DNA of 64,000 bases from AC-56 sp963798705. Lineage in GTDB: Bacteria; Actinomycetota; Thermoleophilia; Solirubrobacterales; 70-9. Shown piece after piece: positions 7,477 to 16,589 of the stretch (its first letter is position 1; the number at the start of each line of letters is the position of its first letter). A model generated the notes under the pieces. That model searched no databases. It was not told the origin of the DNA and saw nothing but the letters and a program-made list of their open reading frames with translations. A program made the translations under genes and the position numbers. Where the stretch lies: positions 930,001 through 994,000 of the forward strand of contig CAWCTW010000005.1 of NCBI GenBank assembly GCA_963798705.1, in the 5' to 3' direction.

Positions 7477-8898
7477 ATGGGCTCACATGTGGACCTTGCC
7501 GCGCTGTCCTCCATCGGTCGCGAACGCGCCGAAGCTGGGTCGAGCGTGAACGCGCGCGCGCCAATCGATAAGACGGACGGCTTACCCTCCGACCAGCCGT
7601 CGCGCGCCCGGGAGAATCTACAGCTCCTCGCCGACAGGCACGTCGGTCCGTTCTTCCTCGGAAACCTGGTAGCCAACAGCGGCACATGGTTTCTCGTTCT
7701 CGCGGCGGGGATCTTCGTATACCGCAGGACAGGGTCGGCTTTCCTGCTCGGGGCGGTCGGCTTTTCTCAATTCGCCGGAGTGCTCCTGCTGGTTCCATGG
7801 ACCGGTACGGCAACGGACCGCTTCGACCGGCGACGACTCCTGTTCGCCACCCAGGGCGCTGCCAGCCTCATCGCGGGCACGCTGGCGGTGCTCGTCATGT
7901 CGAATCATGCCACGCCGGGGCTCGTGATCGGGCTCGTGTTCGCGATCGGACTCGTGCAGGCGTTTACGGTCCCGGCCCTCCAGGCGATCCTGCCGGACCT
8001 GGTGCCGCCCGCTCGTCTCGGATCGGCCGTCGCCCTGATGGCGTTGACCTTCAACCTCGCACGGGGAATCGGGCCCCTGACCGCTGCGCTCGTGATCGCG
8101 ACGGCCGGCATCGGCGAGGCCTTCGTGGTCAACGCCCTCGCGTATCTCGCCCTCATGGCAGGCCTGCTTGCAATTCGCCCGCAGACTTCGCACCAGCGGC
8201 CATCGCGTCCCAGATTTCGCGACGGTATCGCCCTTGTGCGAAGGCGGCCACGCCTCGCCGGGTTGATGCTGATCTCGTCCGCGGCGGCGATCGCGATCGA
8301 TCCCGTGAACACGCTCTCGCCGGCCTTCGCCGCCGGCGTGTGGAACCACTCCGACGCGTTTGCGGGCGTGCTCCTCGGGGCGTTCAGCATCGGTGCCCTG
8401 ATGGCCGCGCTCACGGTTGCGGGGAGGCCGGGCCCGCTACGCGGCCACCTCGTCACCCGGCTCTCGTTACTGGTCGCCGGGGTAATCGCCCTCGCGATAG
8501 CTCCGACCCTCGAGCTCGGTCTCGCCGGTTTCGCGCTCGCCGGGTTCGGGTTCCTCGCGGCGAGCACCTCCACGATCAAGGAGCTTCAGTTGAGCATCGA
8601 TGCCGCGCAGCGGGGGCGCATCATGGGACTCTGGACCGTGGCGTTCTTGGGAGTCCGGCCGATCTCGAGCCTCGTCGACGGCGCGCTCGCCAGCGCCACC
8701 AGCCCACGCGTCAGTGCACTGGTAATGGCGATTCCGGCGCTCATCATCGTGTTGATCCTGGTCGCGCGCGGTCGACACCCGACGAGCCCGACCCCGACCG
8801 GGCCGCCTGACGAGGCCGACGGCCTGCGGGCCAGTGGCGAGAGTCCGAGGCGTCCTCGGACTGTACGGTCTCTGCCGACCGGTGAGAGCCCCGGCTAA
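7477..8898 (+). CDS. MFS transporter (EntS/MFS_3-like exporter)
   Basis: A 473-aa polytopic membrane protein with about 12 hydrophobic segments. Major-facilitator hallmarks include the loop 2-3 motif (TGTATDRFDRRRLL), where D-R-x-(D)RRR is the conserved A-motif, and a related loop in the second half. Overall similarity is to the EntS-like MFS_3 group, usually proton-driven drug or siderophore exporters. The first 45 residues and the last 45 (Pro/Arg-rich) are outside the membrane and unconserved. The gene reads away from the ABC operon and is followed 38 bp later by the amidase gene on the same strand. The substrate is unknown. Confidence 0.85.
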   Translation: MGSHVDLAALSSIGRERAEAGSSVNARAPIDKTDGLPSDQPSRARENLQLLADRHVGPFFLGNLVANSGTWFLVLAAGIFVYRRTGSAFLLGAVGFSQFAGVLLLVPWTGTATDRFDRRRLLFATQGAASLIAGTLAVLVMSNHATPGLVIGLVFAIGLVQAFTVPALQAILPDLVPPARLGSAVALMALTFNLARGIGPLTAALVIATAGIGEAFVVNALAYLALMAGLLAIRPQTSHQRPSRPRFRDGIALVRRRPRLAGLMLISSAAAIAIDPVNTLSPAFAAGVWNHSDAFAGVLLGAFSIGALMAALTVAGRPGPLRGHLVTRLSLLVAGVIALAIAPTLELGLAGFALAGFGFLAASTSTIKELQLSIDAAQRGRIMGLWTVAFLGVRPISSLVDGALASATSPRVSALVMAIPALIIVLILVARGRHPTSPTPTGPPDEADGLRASGESPRRPRTVRSLPTGESPG

Positions 8899-8936
8899 CG
8901 GGAGCGCCCGGAGCGGCCACAAGGAGGTGTCAAGTC

Positions 8937-10037
8937 ATCGCGACCCACGAGCTTCACGTCGACACATCGATTCCAGTCGCCGGGGAGGCGTCCCGGTGTC
9001 ACAACCGCTGGCATCCCGACATCCCGCCGGCGCTCACCTGTCTGCCGGGAGACGATGTTCTCCTGACCACCCGTGACGCCGTCGACGGGCAATTCTCGAT
9101 GAGCTCGACACACGAGGACGTGCCGCGCGCCGACCGGACCGTCGTGCATCCGCTCACGGGCCCGATCTTCGTCGAGGGGACCGAGCCCGGTGACCTGCTG
9201 GTGGTCGAGATATTGGCGGTGGAGCCCGGTGCGTTCGGGTACACCGCACAGATCCCGGGGTTCGGATTCCTGCGCGACGAGTTCCCCGAACCGTTTCTGG
9301 TGCGGTGGGAGATTGCCGACGATTACGCCACGTCACCAGACTTGCCGGGTATCCGGATTCCCGGCCGACCGTTCATGGGAATCATGGGCGTTGCCCCGTC
9401 TCGAGACCTCCTCGCCCGGATTTCCGTGCGCGAGCGGGAGCTGGCCGCGAATGGCGCGGATGTCGCGTCGCCGGAGCCGCGCGGCGCCGTCCCGGAGGAC
9501 CTCCCGATCGCGAGCGAAGGTCTTCGAACCAAGCCGCCCCGCGAGAACGGTGGCAACCTTGATGTGAAGGACATGGTTGCGGGCACCCGGGTCCTGTTCC
9601 CGGTGTGGACCGAGGGCGCCCTGTTCTCCACTGGCGACGGGCACTTTGCCCAGGGCGATGGAGAGGCGTGCGGAACGGCCATCGAGACCACCGCCACCCT
9701 CCACGTCCGCTTCGACGTGGTCAAGTCACGGGGTGCGTTCCGAGGGATCCGCGATGTGAGGATCCAGGGGAGCGACGCAGCGACGATCGGCGGCGACTAC
9801 GTTGCGACCACGGGCCTGTCCGTGTACGCAGAGTCAGGAGGGGAGGCCGAAGATCTGAATGGGGCGGCACGCAGCGCCCTCCGGAACATGCTCGACTATC
9901 TGTCGCGGGAGCGCGGCTATACCCGGCAGCAGGCCTACGCGATCTGCAGCGTCGCCGTCGATCTGAAGATCAGCGAGATAGTGGACGCGCCGAACTTCGT
10001 CGTGACGGCACGACTCCCTCTCGGCATCTTTACCTAG
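8937..10037 (+). CDS. Acetamidase/formamidase family protein with a probable non-canonical start
   Basis: This protein of about 366 aa belongs to the acetamidase/formamidase (FmdA) family, which hydrolyses short amides to ammonia and a carboxylate. The conserved N-terminal block (ATHELHVDTS, then HNRWHPDIPPAL, PGD and TRDA) lies upstream of the first in-frame ATG at 9099, so that ATG cannot be the true start. A strong AAGGAGG site at 8921-8927 points to ATC at 8937 (9-nt spacing) or GTC at 8934; no ATG, GTG or TTG is available in frame. Either a near-cognate start is used or a base is wrong here. Later motifs include GDxHFAQGDGEACG, where acidic residues and His bind metal. The gene follows the MFS exporter and converges with a hydrolase gene. 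Confidence 0.85.
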   Translation: MATHELHVDTSIPVAGEASRCHNRWHPDIPPALTCLPGDDVLLTTRDAVDGQFSMSSTHEDVPRADRTVVHPLTGPIFVEGTEPGDLLVVEILAVEPGAFGYTAQIPGFGFLRDEFPEPFLVRWEIADDYATSPDLPGIRIPGRPFMGIMGVAPSRDLLARISVRERELAANGADVASPEPRGAVPEDLPIASEGLRTKPPRENGGNLDVKDMVAGTRVLFPVWTEGALFSTGDGHFAQGDGEACGTAIETTATLHVRFDVVKSRGAFRGIRDVRIQGSDAATIGGDYVATTGLSVYAESGGEAEDLNGAARSALRNMLDYLSRERGYTRQQAYAICSVAVDLKISEIVDAPNFVVTARLPLGIFT

Positions 10038-10079
10038 CCAGCCCTTGAGCCGCGAGGCCGGGCCCATCTTGGCTGGTGA

Positions 10080-11240
10080 CTAAGAGCCGCCAGCATGGAG
10101 GTTCGCGGCCATCCAATCACACATCAGCGTTACGAGCGCCGCGTTGTAGTTGGTGCATGTGTGGAAGCCGTCTTCAAAATTGACGAACTCCCCAAGCGGA
10201 CCCTCCGCCATCTGCCGTCCTTCATCGATGCCTACCAGCTCGTCTCGTGCGCCGTGGATCACCAGGTAGGGCACGTCAATTCTCTCGGCCACCCCATCCA
10301 AGGTGCAGTTCCGTGCCACGTGCTCGCGGGCCGCCGACAGTGATTCCAGCATCAGGTCCTCCATGACATTTAGTTGGGTTGAGATCGGCCAATAGACGTA
10401 ATCCCGGAAGTCGTAGAAGCCTCCCGACGAGATGGCGGCGCGCAGACGACGTTCGAACGCTGCAGCCCGGAGCGCCAGGAATCCGCCCATGCTGCTTCCC
10501 CAGATGCCGATGCGCCCTGTGTCGACCTTCCCATCCGCCACCAGGACATCGACGGCCGCGCCCATCGGCTCCTCCCATGCATCCGGATCCATCGGGATCA
10601 CGCCCACCATCTCGCCCTGACCAGGGCCGTCGATGGTCAACACGGCCAGGCCGCGACGAACGAATTGCCGTGCCCAGTTGTGGTACTCCTCCTTCACCGA
10701 ATCGGCACCGTTGACCATGATCACGCACCCAGGAGGCTCGCCTGTCGGGTGCGCCGACTCGGGCACGTGGAGGTATCCGGGTAAGGAGGCGCCGTTGAAC
10801 GGCACGCTCACGGGCTCGATGTGGATGGGGAAGCACTCCACGGCCTGGCGATAACAGCGGACCCGCCCACGACGCCCCTCTGCCTTCTCGTCACTTCCCA
10901 CCCGGGCGAGGTATTGAGACCAGTGGTGACACGCGGAAGCCCTGTGGAACATGTCGCCGGCGGAGACCGTCCTTCCCTCGGCCAGGAGCCGCTCGGCGTC
11001 GTCCTCCGCGCGGCGGGCTTCCTCCTGCCAAGCCGGATACCAGGTGCGCGCGTCGACCACGCGACTCAGGACGCGCTGGATGTCGCTGAAGTCCAGCGGA
11101 CCCGTCGCTTCGATGCGTGCCAGGCGGATGACCACGTACTGGCGCGCCATGTGCTCAGCGCCATGGAGCCGGATCCACGTCGAGAGGGTCTGGTAGTAGC
11201 GCTCAACCTCCTGCGCGTCGGCCTCACTGACTGTCGTCAC
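10080..11240 (-). CDS. Alpha/beta hydrolase (DUF1100/dienelactone-hydrolase-like)
   Basis: A 386-aa serine hydrolase. An N-terminal helical cap of about 140 residues precedes a classical alpha/beta fold. The nucleophile elbow is GSSMGG with S250; D333 (HGARDELVG) and H360 (DGFHTC) complete the triad. The architecture matches the group containing 2,6-dihydroxypseudooxynicotine hydrolase, which cleaves C-C bonds, and related esterases. The GTG start has AAGGAA 5 nt upstream. It is the last gene of a three-gene minus-strand set (12774 to 10080). The reaction is unknown; C-C hydrolase or esterase are the realistic options. Confidence 0.8.
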   Translation of the reverse strand: MTTVSEADAQEVERYYQTLSTWIRLHGAEHMARQYVVIRLARIEATGPLDFSDIQRVLSRVVDARTWYPAWQEEARRAEDDAERLLAEGRTVSAGDMFHRASACHHWSQYLARVGSDEKAEGRRGRVRCYRQAVECFPIHIEPVSVPFNGASLPGYLHVPESAHPTGEPPGCVIMVNGADSVKEEYHNWARQFVRRGLAVLTIDGPGQGEMVGVIPMDPDAWEEPMGAAVDVLVADGKVDTGRIGIWGSSMGGFLALRAAAFERRLRAAISSGGFYDFRDYVYWPISTQLNVMEDLMLESLSAAREHVARNCTLDGVAERIDVPYLVIHGARDELVGIDEGRQMAEGPLGEFVNFEDGFHTCTNYNAALVTLMCDWMAANLHAGGS

Positions 11241-11318
11241 TTCAGTTCCTTCATGGCAGCACGACCCGTAGCGGGAGCAATCCCGGTGGGCGCGACATAT
11301 GCGGAGCTAGCCGGTCAC

Positions 11319-11744
11319 CTACCAGTCGGTCTTCGCCCCGGAAATCGCGCTGACGCCGGCCCTTGCAACCTCCAGATCCTCCTCACCGGTTCCCGAGCTC
11401 ACGCCTACCGCGCCGAGGACCTGCCCCTCTACCTCTATAGGTACTCCCCCTTTGAGGTTCGCCAAGCGCCCGTCCGTGACGAGCGCAAGGTTCACCCCGT
11501 GCCCCGGGTCGATGCCACCCGTGGCCGAGCGACGATCCGCCGCGGTGGTCGCCTTGCGCTGCGCCGTCTGCACGGACAGGAACTTGGCGCCGTCCATCCG
11601 GACGAACGCAAGCAAGTGTCCCGAGCCGTCAACGACCGCGATGCACTGCGGCCGGTCCATTCCCGCAGCCCGCTCGATGGCGGCCTCCAGGACCCGTAGG
11701 GCTCCCTCGTGCGTGAGGGTCAGACGAGGGCTGGTATCTGCCAA
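11319..11744 (-). CDS. GlcG/HbpS family heme-degrading domain protein
   Basis: A 141-aa protein of the DUF336 (GlcG/HbpS) family. The C-terminal glycine-rich block GGVPIEVEGQVLGAVGVSSGT is the family hallmark. It starts at TTG 11744 with a strong AGGAGGGGG-type ribosome site about 6-11 nt upstream. Members bind haem or corrinoids, or accompany small-acid catabolic operons without a defined role. Here it lies between two alpha/beta hydrolases. Confidence 0.82.
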   Translation of the reverse strand: MADTSPRLTLTHEGALRVLEAAIERAAGMDRPQCIAVVDGSGHLLAFVRMDGAKFLSVQTAQRKATTAADRRSATGGIDPGHGVNLALVTDGRLANLKGGVPIEVEGQVLGAVGVSSGTGEEDLEVARAGVSAISGAKTDW

Positions 11745-11829
11745 GGCTTCCCCCTCCTATTGTCGGCGATGGATCGATTGGCCAGCTCCGCTCCGATGCA
11801 AACTCCTCCAGAGCTCATTGCACAGCCGC

Positions 11830-12774
11830 TCATCCCGATATGCCCGTCAAGCTGCTGGATACGGAGCGCGGATCCCGCAGCTGCCAGCGACCGGCTTCTA
11901 CGGCCGCGAGAAACTCGGATACGAGCGCGTTGAACCGATCGGGGTCTTCGAGGTTCGAGGTGTGACCTGTCCGTGGCAGGATGCACAGACCTGCCGAGCG
12001 AATCGACTCCTTGAGCATGAGGTTCGCCTCGAGGCACCCGGTGTCCTCGTCACCCACCACGAGCAGGGTCGGGACGGTGAGCTCCCGCAACTCGTCCCTG
12101 AGGTCGTAGAGCGAAGGTCGCTCTCGCTGCACGCCCAGCATCGTCAGCTTCGAGCCAATCGCGGAATGCTCGGCCAGCATCTCAACGAACCGCTGCCAGC
12201 CCTGCGGGTCCTTGTTCATGAACTGGACGCGTGCCGGGCCCGACCCGTACGTGGGCGCTATTCCGGAAGCACCTTCCTCCTCGAACGCGCGCGCCACGGC
12301 TTCGCTCTCGGCGCGGAAAGCGTCGCGGGCTTGAGGTTGCGCGCCGTAACCACATCCTGCAACCACGAGCGAGGCCGTCCGGCCCGGATGGCGAAGACCG
12401 AGGTGGAGGGCCGTGAATCCCCCCATCGATATCCCGACCACGTGCGTTCGCTCTATTTCCAGATGGTCCAGGACTGCGAGCGCATCGGTCACGGCCAGAT
12501 CCTGGGAGTAGGCCAAGGGCTCGGTAGGTAGGTCAGACGGCGGATAACCGCGGGCGTCGTACACGATGCAACGGTGGGTCTCGGCGAACAGGTCGACCTG
12601 GGGCTCCCAGCTGCGATGGTCGCCGGCGAACTCGTGGACGAACAGGATCGGCTCCCCAGTGCCGATGTCCTCGTAATAGAGGTTGACGCCGTCCTCGGCG
12701 GTCGCGAACCCGTGCCGGCCTTTAGTGCCCCCCGTACGTCCATCATCCGACGGTGTTCGCAATGTGGAAAACAC
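11830..12774 (-). CDS. Alpha/beta hydrolase, 3-oxoadipate enol-lactonase-like
   Basis: A 314-aa hydrolase with the oxyanion strand FVHEFAGDHRSW, nucleophile GISMGG (S116), the acid in GDEDTGC (D242 or D244) and catalytic H271 in TGHTSN. This is the standard order for PcaD-like lactonases and other alpha/beta hydrolases. GTG 12774 leaves just 27 bp to the divergent IclR gene; a TTG at 12762 is an alternative start. The pairing with an IclR regulator, a common partner of aromatic-acid catabolic genes, suggests control of this operon by that regulator. Confidence 0.82.
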   Translation of the reverse strand: MFSTLRTPSDDGRTGGTKGRHGFATAEDGVNLYYEDIGTGEPILFVHEFAGDHRSWEPQVDLFAETHRCIVYDARGYPPSDLPTEPLAYSQDLAVTDALAVLDHLEIERTHVVGISMGGFTALHLGLRHPGRTASLVVAGCGYGAQPQARDAFRAESEAVARAFEEEGASGIAPTYGSGPARVQFMNKDPQGWQRFVEMLAEHSAIGSKLTMLGVQRERPSLYDLRDELRELTVPTLLVVGDEDTGCLEANLMLKESIRSAGLCILPRTGHTSNLEDPDRFNALVSEFLAAVEAGRWQLRDPRSVSSSLTGISG

Positions 12775-12801
12775 CTTTCAAATAGTCTACCATTCATCCC
12801 T

Positions 12802-13605
12802 ATGGCAGCCCCGCGTCGCAACCGCGTGCAGTCACTTGACCGCGCGCTCGACCTGCTTGAAGCGCTGGGAGAGACTGGTGATCTCGGGGTCTCGGAGCTT
12901 GCGGCCCGGACCGACCTGGTTGTGAGTACCGCTCACCGACTGCTGGCGGGCCTGAGCGATCGCGGGTATGTCCGTCAAGCCGCCGCGCACGGCCGGTACA
13001 CACTCGGCTTCAAGGTGATGGAGCTCGCGGGCGGAGTCAAGGCACGAACTGCCGCCCTCTGCGCGGTGGCCCGGCCCCATCTCGAGCAGATTCGGGAAGC
13101 ATCGAGCGAGACGACCAACTTGGTGATCCTCGACCGCGACCGGGTGGTGTACGTGGACCAGGTACCCGGCCTCCACAATGTCCGCATGTTCACTCAGGTT
13201 GGAAGCTCCGCCTTCGCTCATACGACGGGAGCCGGAAAGGCGATCCTCGCCTGCCGTTCGGCCGAGGAGGTCGCGAAGCTGTATCCGCCCGAGCGGGAGC
13301 CGCTCGAGCGCCTGACGCCGAGGACGCAGACGACGTTGGAGTCCTTGCGCGCCGATTTCGCACGCATTCGCCGCCGCGGCTACGCAATTGACAATGAGGA
13401 ACACGAAGAAGGGGTCAGCTGCGTAGGGGCCGCCGTGTTCGGTGGCGGCGACGCGTTCGCGGCGATCAGCATTTCCGCTCCCACCACGCGGATCGTGCAG
13501 GCCGAAACCGCTGAGCTCGGGCGATTGCTGAGCCGGCACGCTAGGGAGCTATCCGCCGAGCTTGGCGATGGGACGGTGGCTGAGCTCCAGGCCGCCGATC
13601 GGTGA
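12802..13605 (+). CDS. IclR family transcriptional regulator
   Basis: A 267-aa regulator. A winged helix-turn-helix at residues 5-65 (SLDRALDLLEALGETGDLGVSELAARTDL...STAHRLLAGL) is followed by the IclR effector domain, including the GSSAFAHTTGAGKAILA and DNEEHEEGVSCVGAAVF segments that form the ligand pocket. ATG 12802 gives the family's normal length. It is divergent from the alpha/beta hydrolase, with a 27-bp intergenic region. That region and its edges contain GAAA-N5-TTTC-type symmetry near 12767-12779, a plausible operator. It probably senses an aromatic or small organic acid and controls the 12774-10080 operon. Confidence 0.9.
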   Translation: MAAPRRNRVQSLDRALDLLEALGETGDLGVSELAARTDLVVSTAHRLLAGLSDRGYVRQAAAHGRYTLGFKVMELAGGVKARTAALCAVARPHLEQIREASSETTNLVILDRDRVVYVDQVPGLHNVRMFTQVGSSAFAHTTGAGKAILACRSAEEVAKLYPPEREPLERLTPRTQTTLESLRADFARIRRRGYAIDNEEHEEGVSCVGAAVFGGGDAFAAISISAPTTRIVQAETAELGRLLSRHARELSAELGDGTVAELQAADR

Positions 13606-13612
13606 CCGGGTA

Positions 13613-14794
13613 CTACGGACCGGGCTGGTCCGTCGCATAACCGGCCTGCTCGAGGGCCGCTATGACCGCCTCCGAGTGCTCAGGGCTGCGCACCCCGAGG
13701 ACCAGCTCCAGCCCGGTTTCGCCAACGTCGATGTCGACTGCATCGCGTAGATGCTCGACGCTGATCAGGTTTGCGTCGACGTCCGCCACGGTTCTGAGCA
13801 GGCTCGCCAGTCCGCCGGGCCGATCCGGTACCCGTGTCAGCAGGCGCATCCGTCGGCCCCGGAGGATCTCCTCGCGACGGGTCACCGAGCTCAGGGTTCC
13901 AAGGTCGACATTTCCGCCCGAGAGGATGACTACGGTCGGCCCGGCGGCTGGGGCAATGCCCTCCGAGAGCACGGCCGCTACCCCTACAGCGCCGGCACCC
14001 TCGACCACCAGCTTGGCCCGCTCTAGGAGCAGGGTCATCGCCTCAGCTATCTGCCCTTCACTGACCGCCTTCATCTCGTCGACATAGCGATCGACCAGGG
14101 GTGCGGTCAGCCGTCCGGGGCGCTTGATTGCGATTCCATCCGCCAGCGTGTCGCTTGTCACGCTGGCGTGATCCGGGAGAAACGGGGCGCATACCTGAGC
14201 CTGCACGCCAATTACCGTGACGCGCTGCTGTCTCCGATTCAGGGTCATCCCGACCGCACCAGCCAGTCCACCGCCTCCTACCGGGATGACCACCTGGCCC
14301 AGGGCTGGGACGTCATCGAGGAGCTCGAGACCGAGCGTGGCCTGTCCGCTCAGGACGTCGTAGTCATCGAACGGATGGACAAAGGCAGCACCGGTCTCCT
14401 CGGCGTAGCTGCGGGCGCAACCGACACACTGATCTACCGATTCCCCGTGGAGCACGACATCGCCCCCAAGCGCCTGGATAGCCTCAACCTTCGACAGTGG
14501 CGCGTTCACGGGCATGTAGAGGCGCGCCCTGAGCCCCATCGCGCGGGCGGCAAATGCGACCGCCTGTCCATGGTTACCGGCCGTTCCTGCAACGACGTGG
14601 CCTACGGATCGGGACGCGAGCAGGCGGATCTTTGCCAGGGCCCCGCGCATCTTGAATGACCCAGTGCGCTGTAGGTTCTCGGCCTTGAGAAGCACAGTTG
14701 TCCCAGCGAGCTCGCTCAGCGTCGGCGAGTGGAGGACCGGCGTGTGACGAACCAGGCACGAGAGCTGCGCACGTCGCTCCAAGAGAAGCGGCAT
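13613..14794 (-). CDS. Threonine/serine ammonia-lyase with C-terminal ACT domain
   Basis: A 393-aa fold-type II PLP enzyme. K48 in TGSFKMRGA is the Schiff-base lysine, TAGNHGQ is the substrate loop and PVGGGGLAGA binds the PLP phosphate. Residues from about 320 form a single ACT domain, as in catabolic (TdcB-like) or short IlvA enzymes. It deaminates threonine to 2-oxobutyrate and/or serine to pyruvate. ATG 14794 was chosen over 14857 and 14896 because a GAGAAG site lies 8 nt upstream and it avoids overlapping the RidA gene. Its position 22 bp after ridA and downstream of glyA suggests that it feeds serine-derived pyruvate into the neighbouring pyruvate dehydrogenase. Confidence 0.9.
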   Translation of the reverse strand: MPLLLERRAQLSCLVRHTPVLHSPTLSELAGTTVLLKAENLQRTGSFKMRGALAKIRLLASRSVGHVVAGTAGNHGQAVAFAARAMGLRARLYMPVNAPLSKVEAIQALGGDVVLHGESVDQCVGCARSYAEETGAAFVHPFDDYDVLSGQATLGLELLDDVPALGQVVIPVGGGGLAGAVGMTLNRRQQRVTVIGVQAQVCAPFLPDHASVTSDTLADGIAIKRPGRLTAPLVDRYVDEMKAVSEGQIAEAMTLLLERAKLVVEGAGAVGVAAVLSEGIAPAAGPTVVILSGGNVDLGTLSSVTRREEILRGRRMRLLTRVPDRPGGLASLLRTVADVDANLISVEHLRDAVDIDVGETGLELVLGVRSPEHSEAVIAALEQAGYATDQPGP

Positions 14795-14816
14795 GGGCAG
14801 CCGCTTCTCTATCTCG

Positions 14817-15230
14817 TCAACGCCGGGGCGCGGTGTCCGGGGCTGCAACGATTGCATCGATCTCAACTGAGGCTCCAAGCGGAAGCGCAGCGACACCTAC
14901 GGCTGCACGCGCGGGCGGGTCGTGATTGAAATACTCGGCGTAAGCCTGATTGATCTCAGCGAACCTGTCGAGATCGGTCGTGTAGATCGTCAAGCGCGCA
15001 GCTTGTGAAAGCGACGCCCCGGCCGCTTCGCACACCGCCTGAAGGTTCTCCAGGCATCGCCTGGTTTGCGCGGCGACGTCATCCGGCATCGAATCGGAGT
15101 CGTCCGGCCGGATTGGCAGTTGTCCCGAGCAAAACAGAAGTCCGCCGGCGAGTACCGCATGGCTGTATGGGCCCAGGGCTTCGGGCGCACGAGAGCTAGT
15201 GACGGCCTTCCGGGAGGCGCCAGACGTCAC
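14817..15230 (-). CDS. ridA: RidA family enamine/imine deaminase
   Basis: A 137-aa YjgF/YER057c/UK114 protein. R108 in the PARAAVGV segment is the conserved arginine that binds the substrate carboxylate, and the last strand (ASVEIDAIVA) is typical. RidA hydrolyses the reactive 2-aminoacrylate or 2-aminocrotonate released by PLP dehydratases. That matches its place directly upstream of the threonine/serine dehydratase and its 4-bp overlap with glyA. The three genes appear translationally coupled. Confidence 0.9.
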   Translation of the reverse strand: MTSGASRKAVTSSRAPEALGPYSHAVLAGGLLFCSGQLPIRPDDSDSMPDDVAAQTRRCLENLQAVCEAAGASLSQAARLTIYTTDLDRFAEINQAYAEYFNHDPPARAAVGVAALPLGASVEIDAIVAAPDTAPRR

Positions 15231-16516
15231 GTTGTCTCCGCCCCCAGAGACGAATAGATCGGATAGCGGCCTGCCAGCGCATCCGTGCGGCGCATCAGAT
15301 CGCTGCGTTGCCGTTCGGACGATTGCGAAAGCGTCGAGGCGATGATCTCGCCCAGCTCTTGAAAATCCTTGATCTCCAGGCCGCGGGTCGCCAAGGCGGC
15401 GGTCCCCAGCCGCAGTCCGGACGCAACCATCGGCGGGCGGGGGTCGTAGGGAACCGCATTGCGGTTCGCCACGATCCCGACTTCGTGCAGGCGTTGCTCG
15501 GCGTCCTTTCCGGTGAGCGCGGAGTCGCGAAGATCGACAAGCACGAGATGAACGTCGGTTCCGTGGGTCTGGACCGCGAAGCCCCTGCGCTGAAGGATCT
15601 CGGCGATCGTTCTAGCGCCCTCAACGCAGCGAATCTGCCGGGCTCGAAATGCGGCGGTCGCTGCAATCCGCAGGGCCACCGCCTTGCCCGCAATCACGTG
15701 CTCGAGCGGGCCGCCTTGCTGTCCTGGGAATACCGCTGAGTCGATCGCCTTCGCGTACGCCTCGCGACACAGGATCATTCCTCCCCTTGCGCCGCCAAGC
15801 GTCTTGTGAACGGTCGTCGTCACCACATCCGCAAGCTCGACGGGGTTTGGGTGCAGTCCTGCGGCCACAAGTCCCGCGAAGTGGGCCATGTCGACCACCA
15901 GGAGGGCGTCGTTCTCGTCGGCGATTCGCCGGAAGGCGGCTAGGTCAAGGTGCCGCGGGTAGGCCGACCATCCCGCCAGAATCACGCGCGGGCGGTGGCG
16001 CGCAGCGAGCTCGGCGACCTCGCCCATATCGATCAGGCCGCTCTCGCGCTCAACGTGGTACGAAAGGGCGTTGTACAAGCGGCCGGATACGTTCAGCTTC
16101 ATCCCGTGCGTGAGATGACCCCCGTGGGCAAGCTCGAGACCGAGGATCGGGTCCCCGGGCTTGAGCAGCGCGTGATAGACGGCCGCGTTGGCCTGCGCGC
16201 CCGAATGAGGCTGAACGTTCACATGCTCGCCACCGAAAAGAGTCTGGGCCCGGCTGATCGCGAAACCCTCGACGACGTCGACGTTCTCGCAGCCGGCGTA
16301 GTACCGCCGCCCCGGATAACCCTCGGCATATTTGTTGGTCAGGGCCGAGCCCTGGCATTCGAGAACGGCGGCGGGAGCGTAGTTCTCGGACGCGATCATT
16401 CCTAGGGTCCGCTGTTGCCTCGTGACCTCTGCAGCCAGCGCGGCAGCAACGTCCGGATCGACCTCCGAGAGAGGCGCCTCGAGGTCCGCCTCGGTTGGTT
16501 GCAGTAGCTGTGACAT
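15227..16516 (-). CDS. glyA: Serine hydroxymethyltransferase
   Basis: A 429-aa fold-type I PLP enzyme interconverting glycine plus 5,10-methylene-THF and serine. The family blocks are present: YAEGYPGRRYYAGCE, GAQAN, DMAHFAGLVAAG and the PLP lysine K238 in TTTVHKTLGG. The usual sequence after the lysine is THKTLRGPRGG; here it is VHKTLGGARGG, a small variation. Its last 4 bp overlap ridA. With the glycine cleavage genes nearby, it can turn two glycines into serine. An exact palindrome (16531-16540) lies 15-24 nt before the start. Confidence 0.93.
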   Translation of the reverse strand: MSQLLQPTEADLEAPLSEVDPDVAAALAAEVTRQQRTLGMIASENYAPAAVLECQGSALTNKYAEGYPGRRYYAGCENVDVVEGFAISRAQTLFGGEHVNVQPHSGAQANAAVYHALLKPGDPILGLELAHGGHLTHGMKLNVSGRLYNALSYHVERESGLIDMGEVAELAARHRPRVILAGWSAYPRHLDLAAFRRIADENDALLVVDMAHFAGLVAAGLHPNPVELADVVTTTVHKTLGGARGGMILCREAYAKAIDSAVFPGQQGGPLEHVIAGKAVALRIAATAAFRARQIRCVEGARTIAEILQRRGFAVQTHGTDVHLVLVDLRDSALTGKDAEQRLHEVGIVANRNAVPYDPRPPMVASGLRLGTAALATRGLEIKDFQELGEIIASTLSQSSERQRSDLMRRTDALAGRYPIYSSLGAETT

Positions 16517-16530
16517 CTAATCTAAAGGAC

Positions 16531-16540
16531 TGATATATCA
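16531..16540. promoter_or_regulatory. AT-rich palindrome TGATATATCA upstream of glyA
   Basis: TGATATATCA at 16531-16540 is a perfect 10-bp palindrome, 15-24 nt before the glyA start and about 50 bp beyond the stop of the neighbouring GntR regulator gene. The same core, ACTGATATAT, occurs upstream of gcvT at 26699-26708. It is a candidate operator for one of the GntR/FCD regulators in the cluster and could overlap the -10 region. The binding protein is not known. Confidence 0.5.
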
Positions 16541-16589
16541 CATCTCCCGCGGAAGCGGCGGCCGGAAGCGTTCGCCGGCTCCCTTCGCC

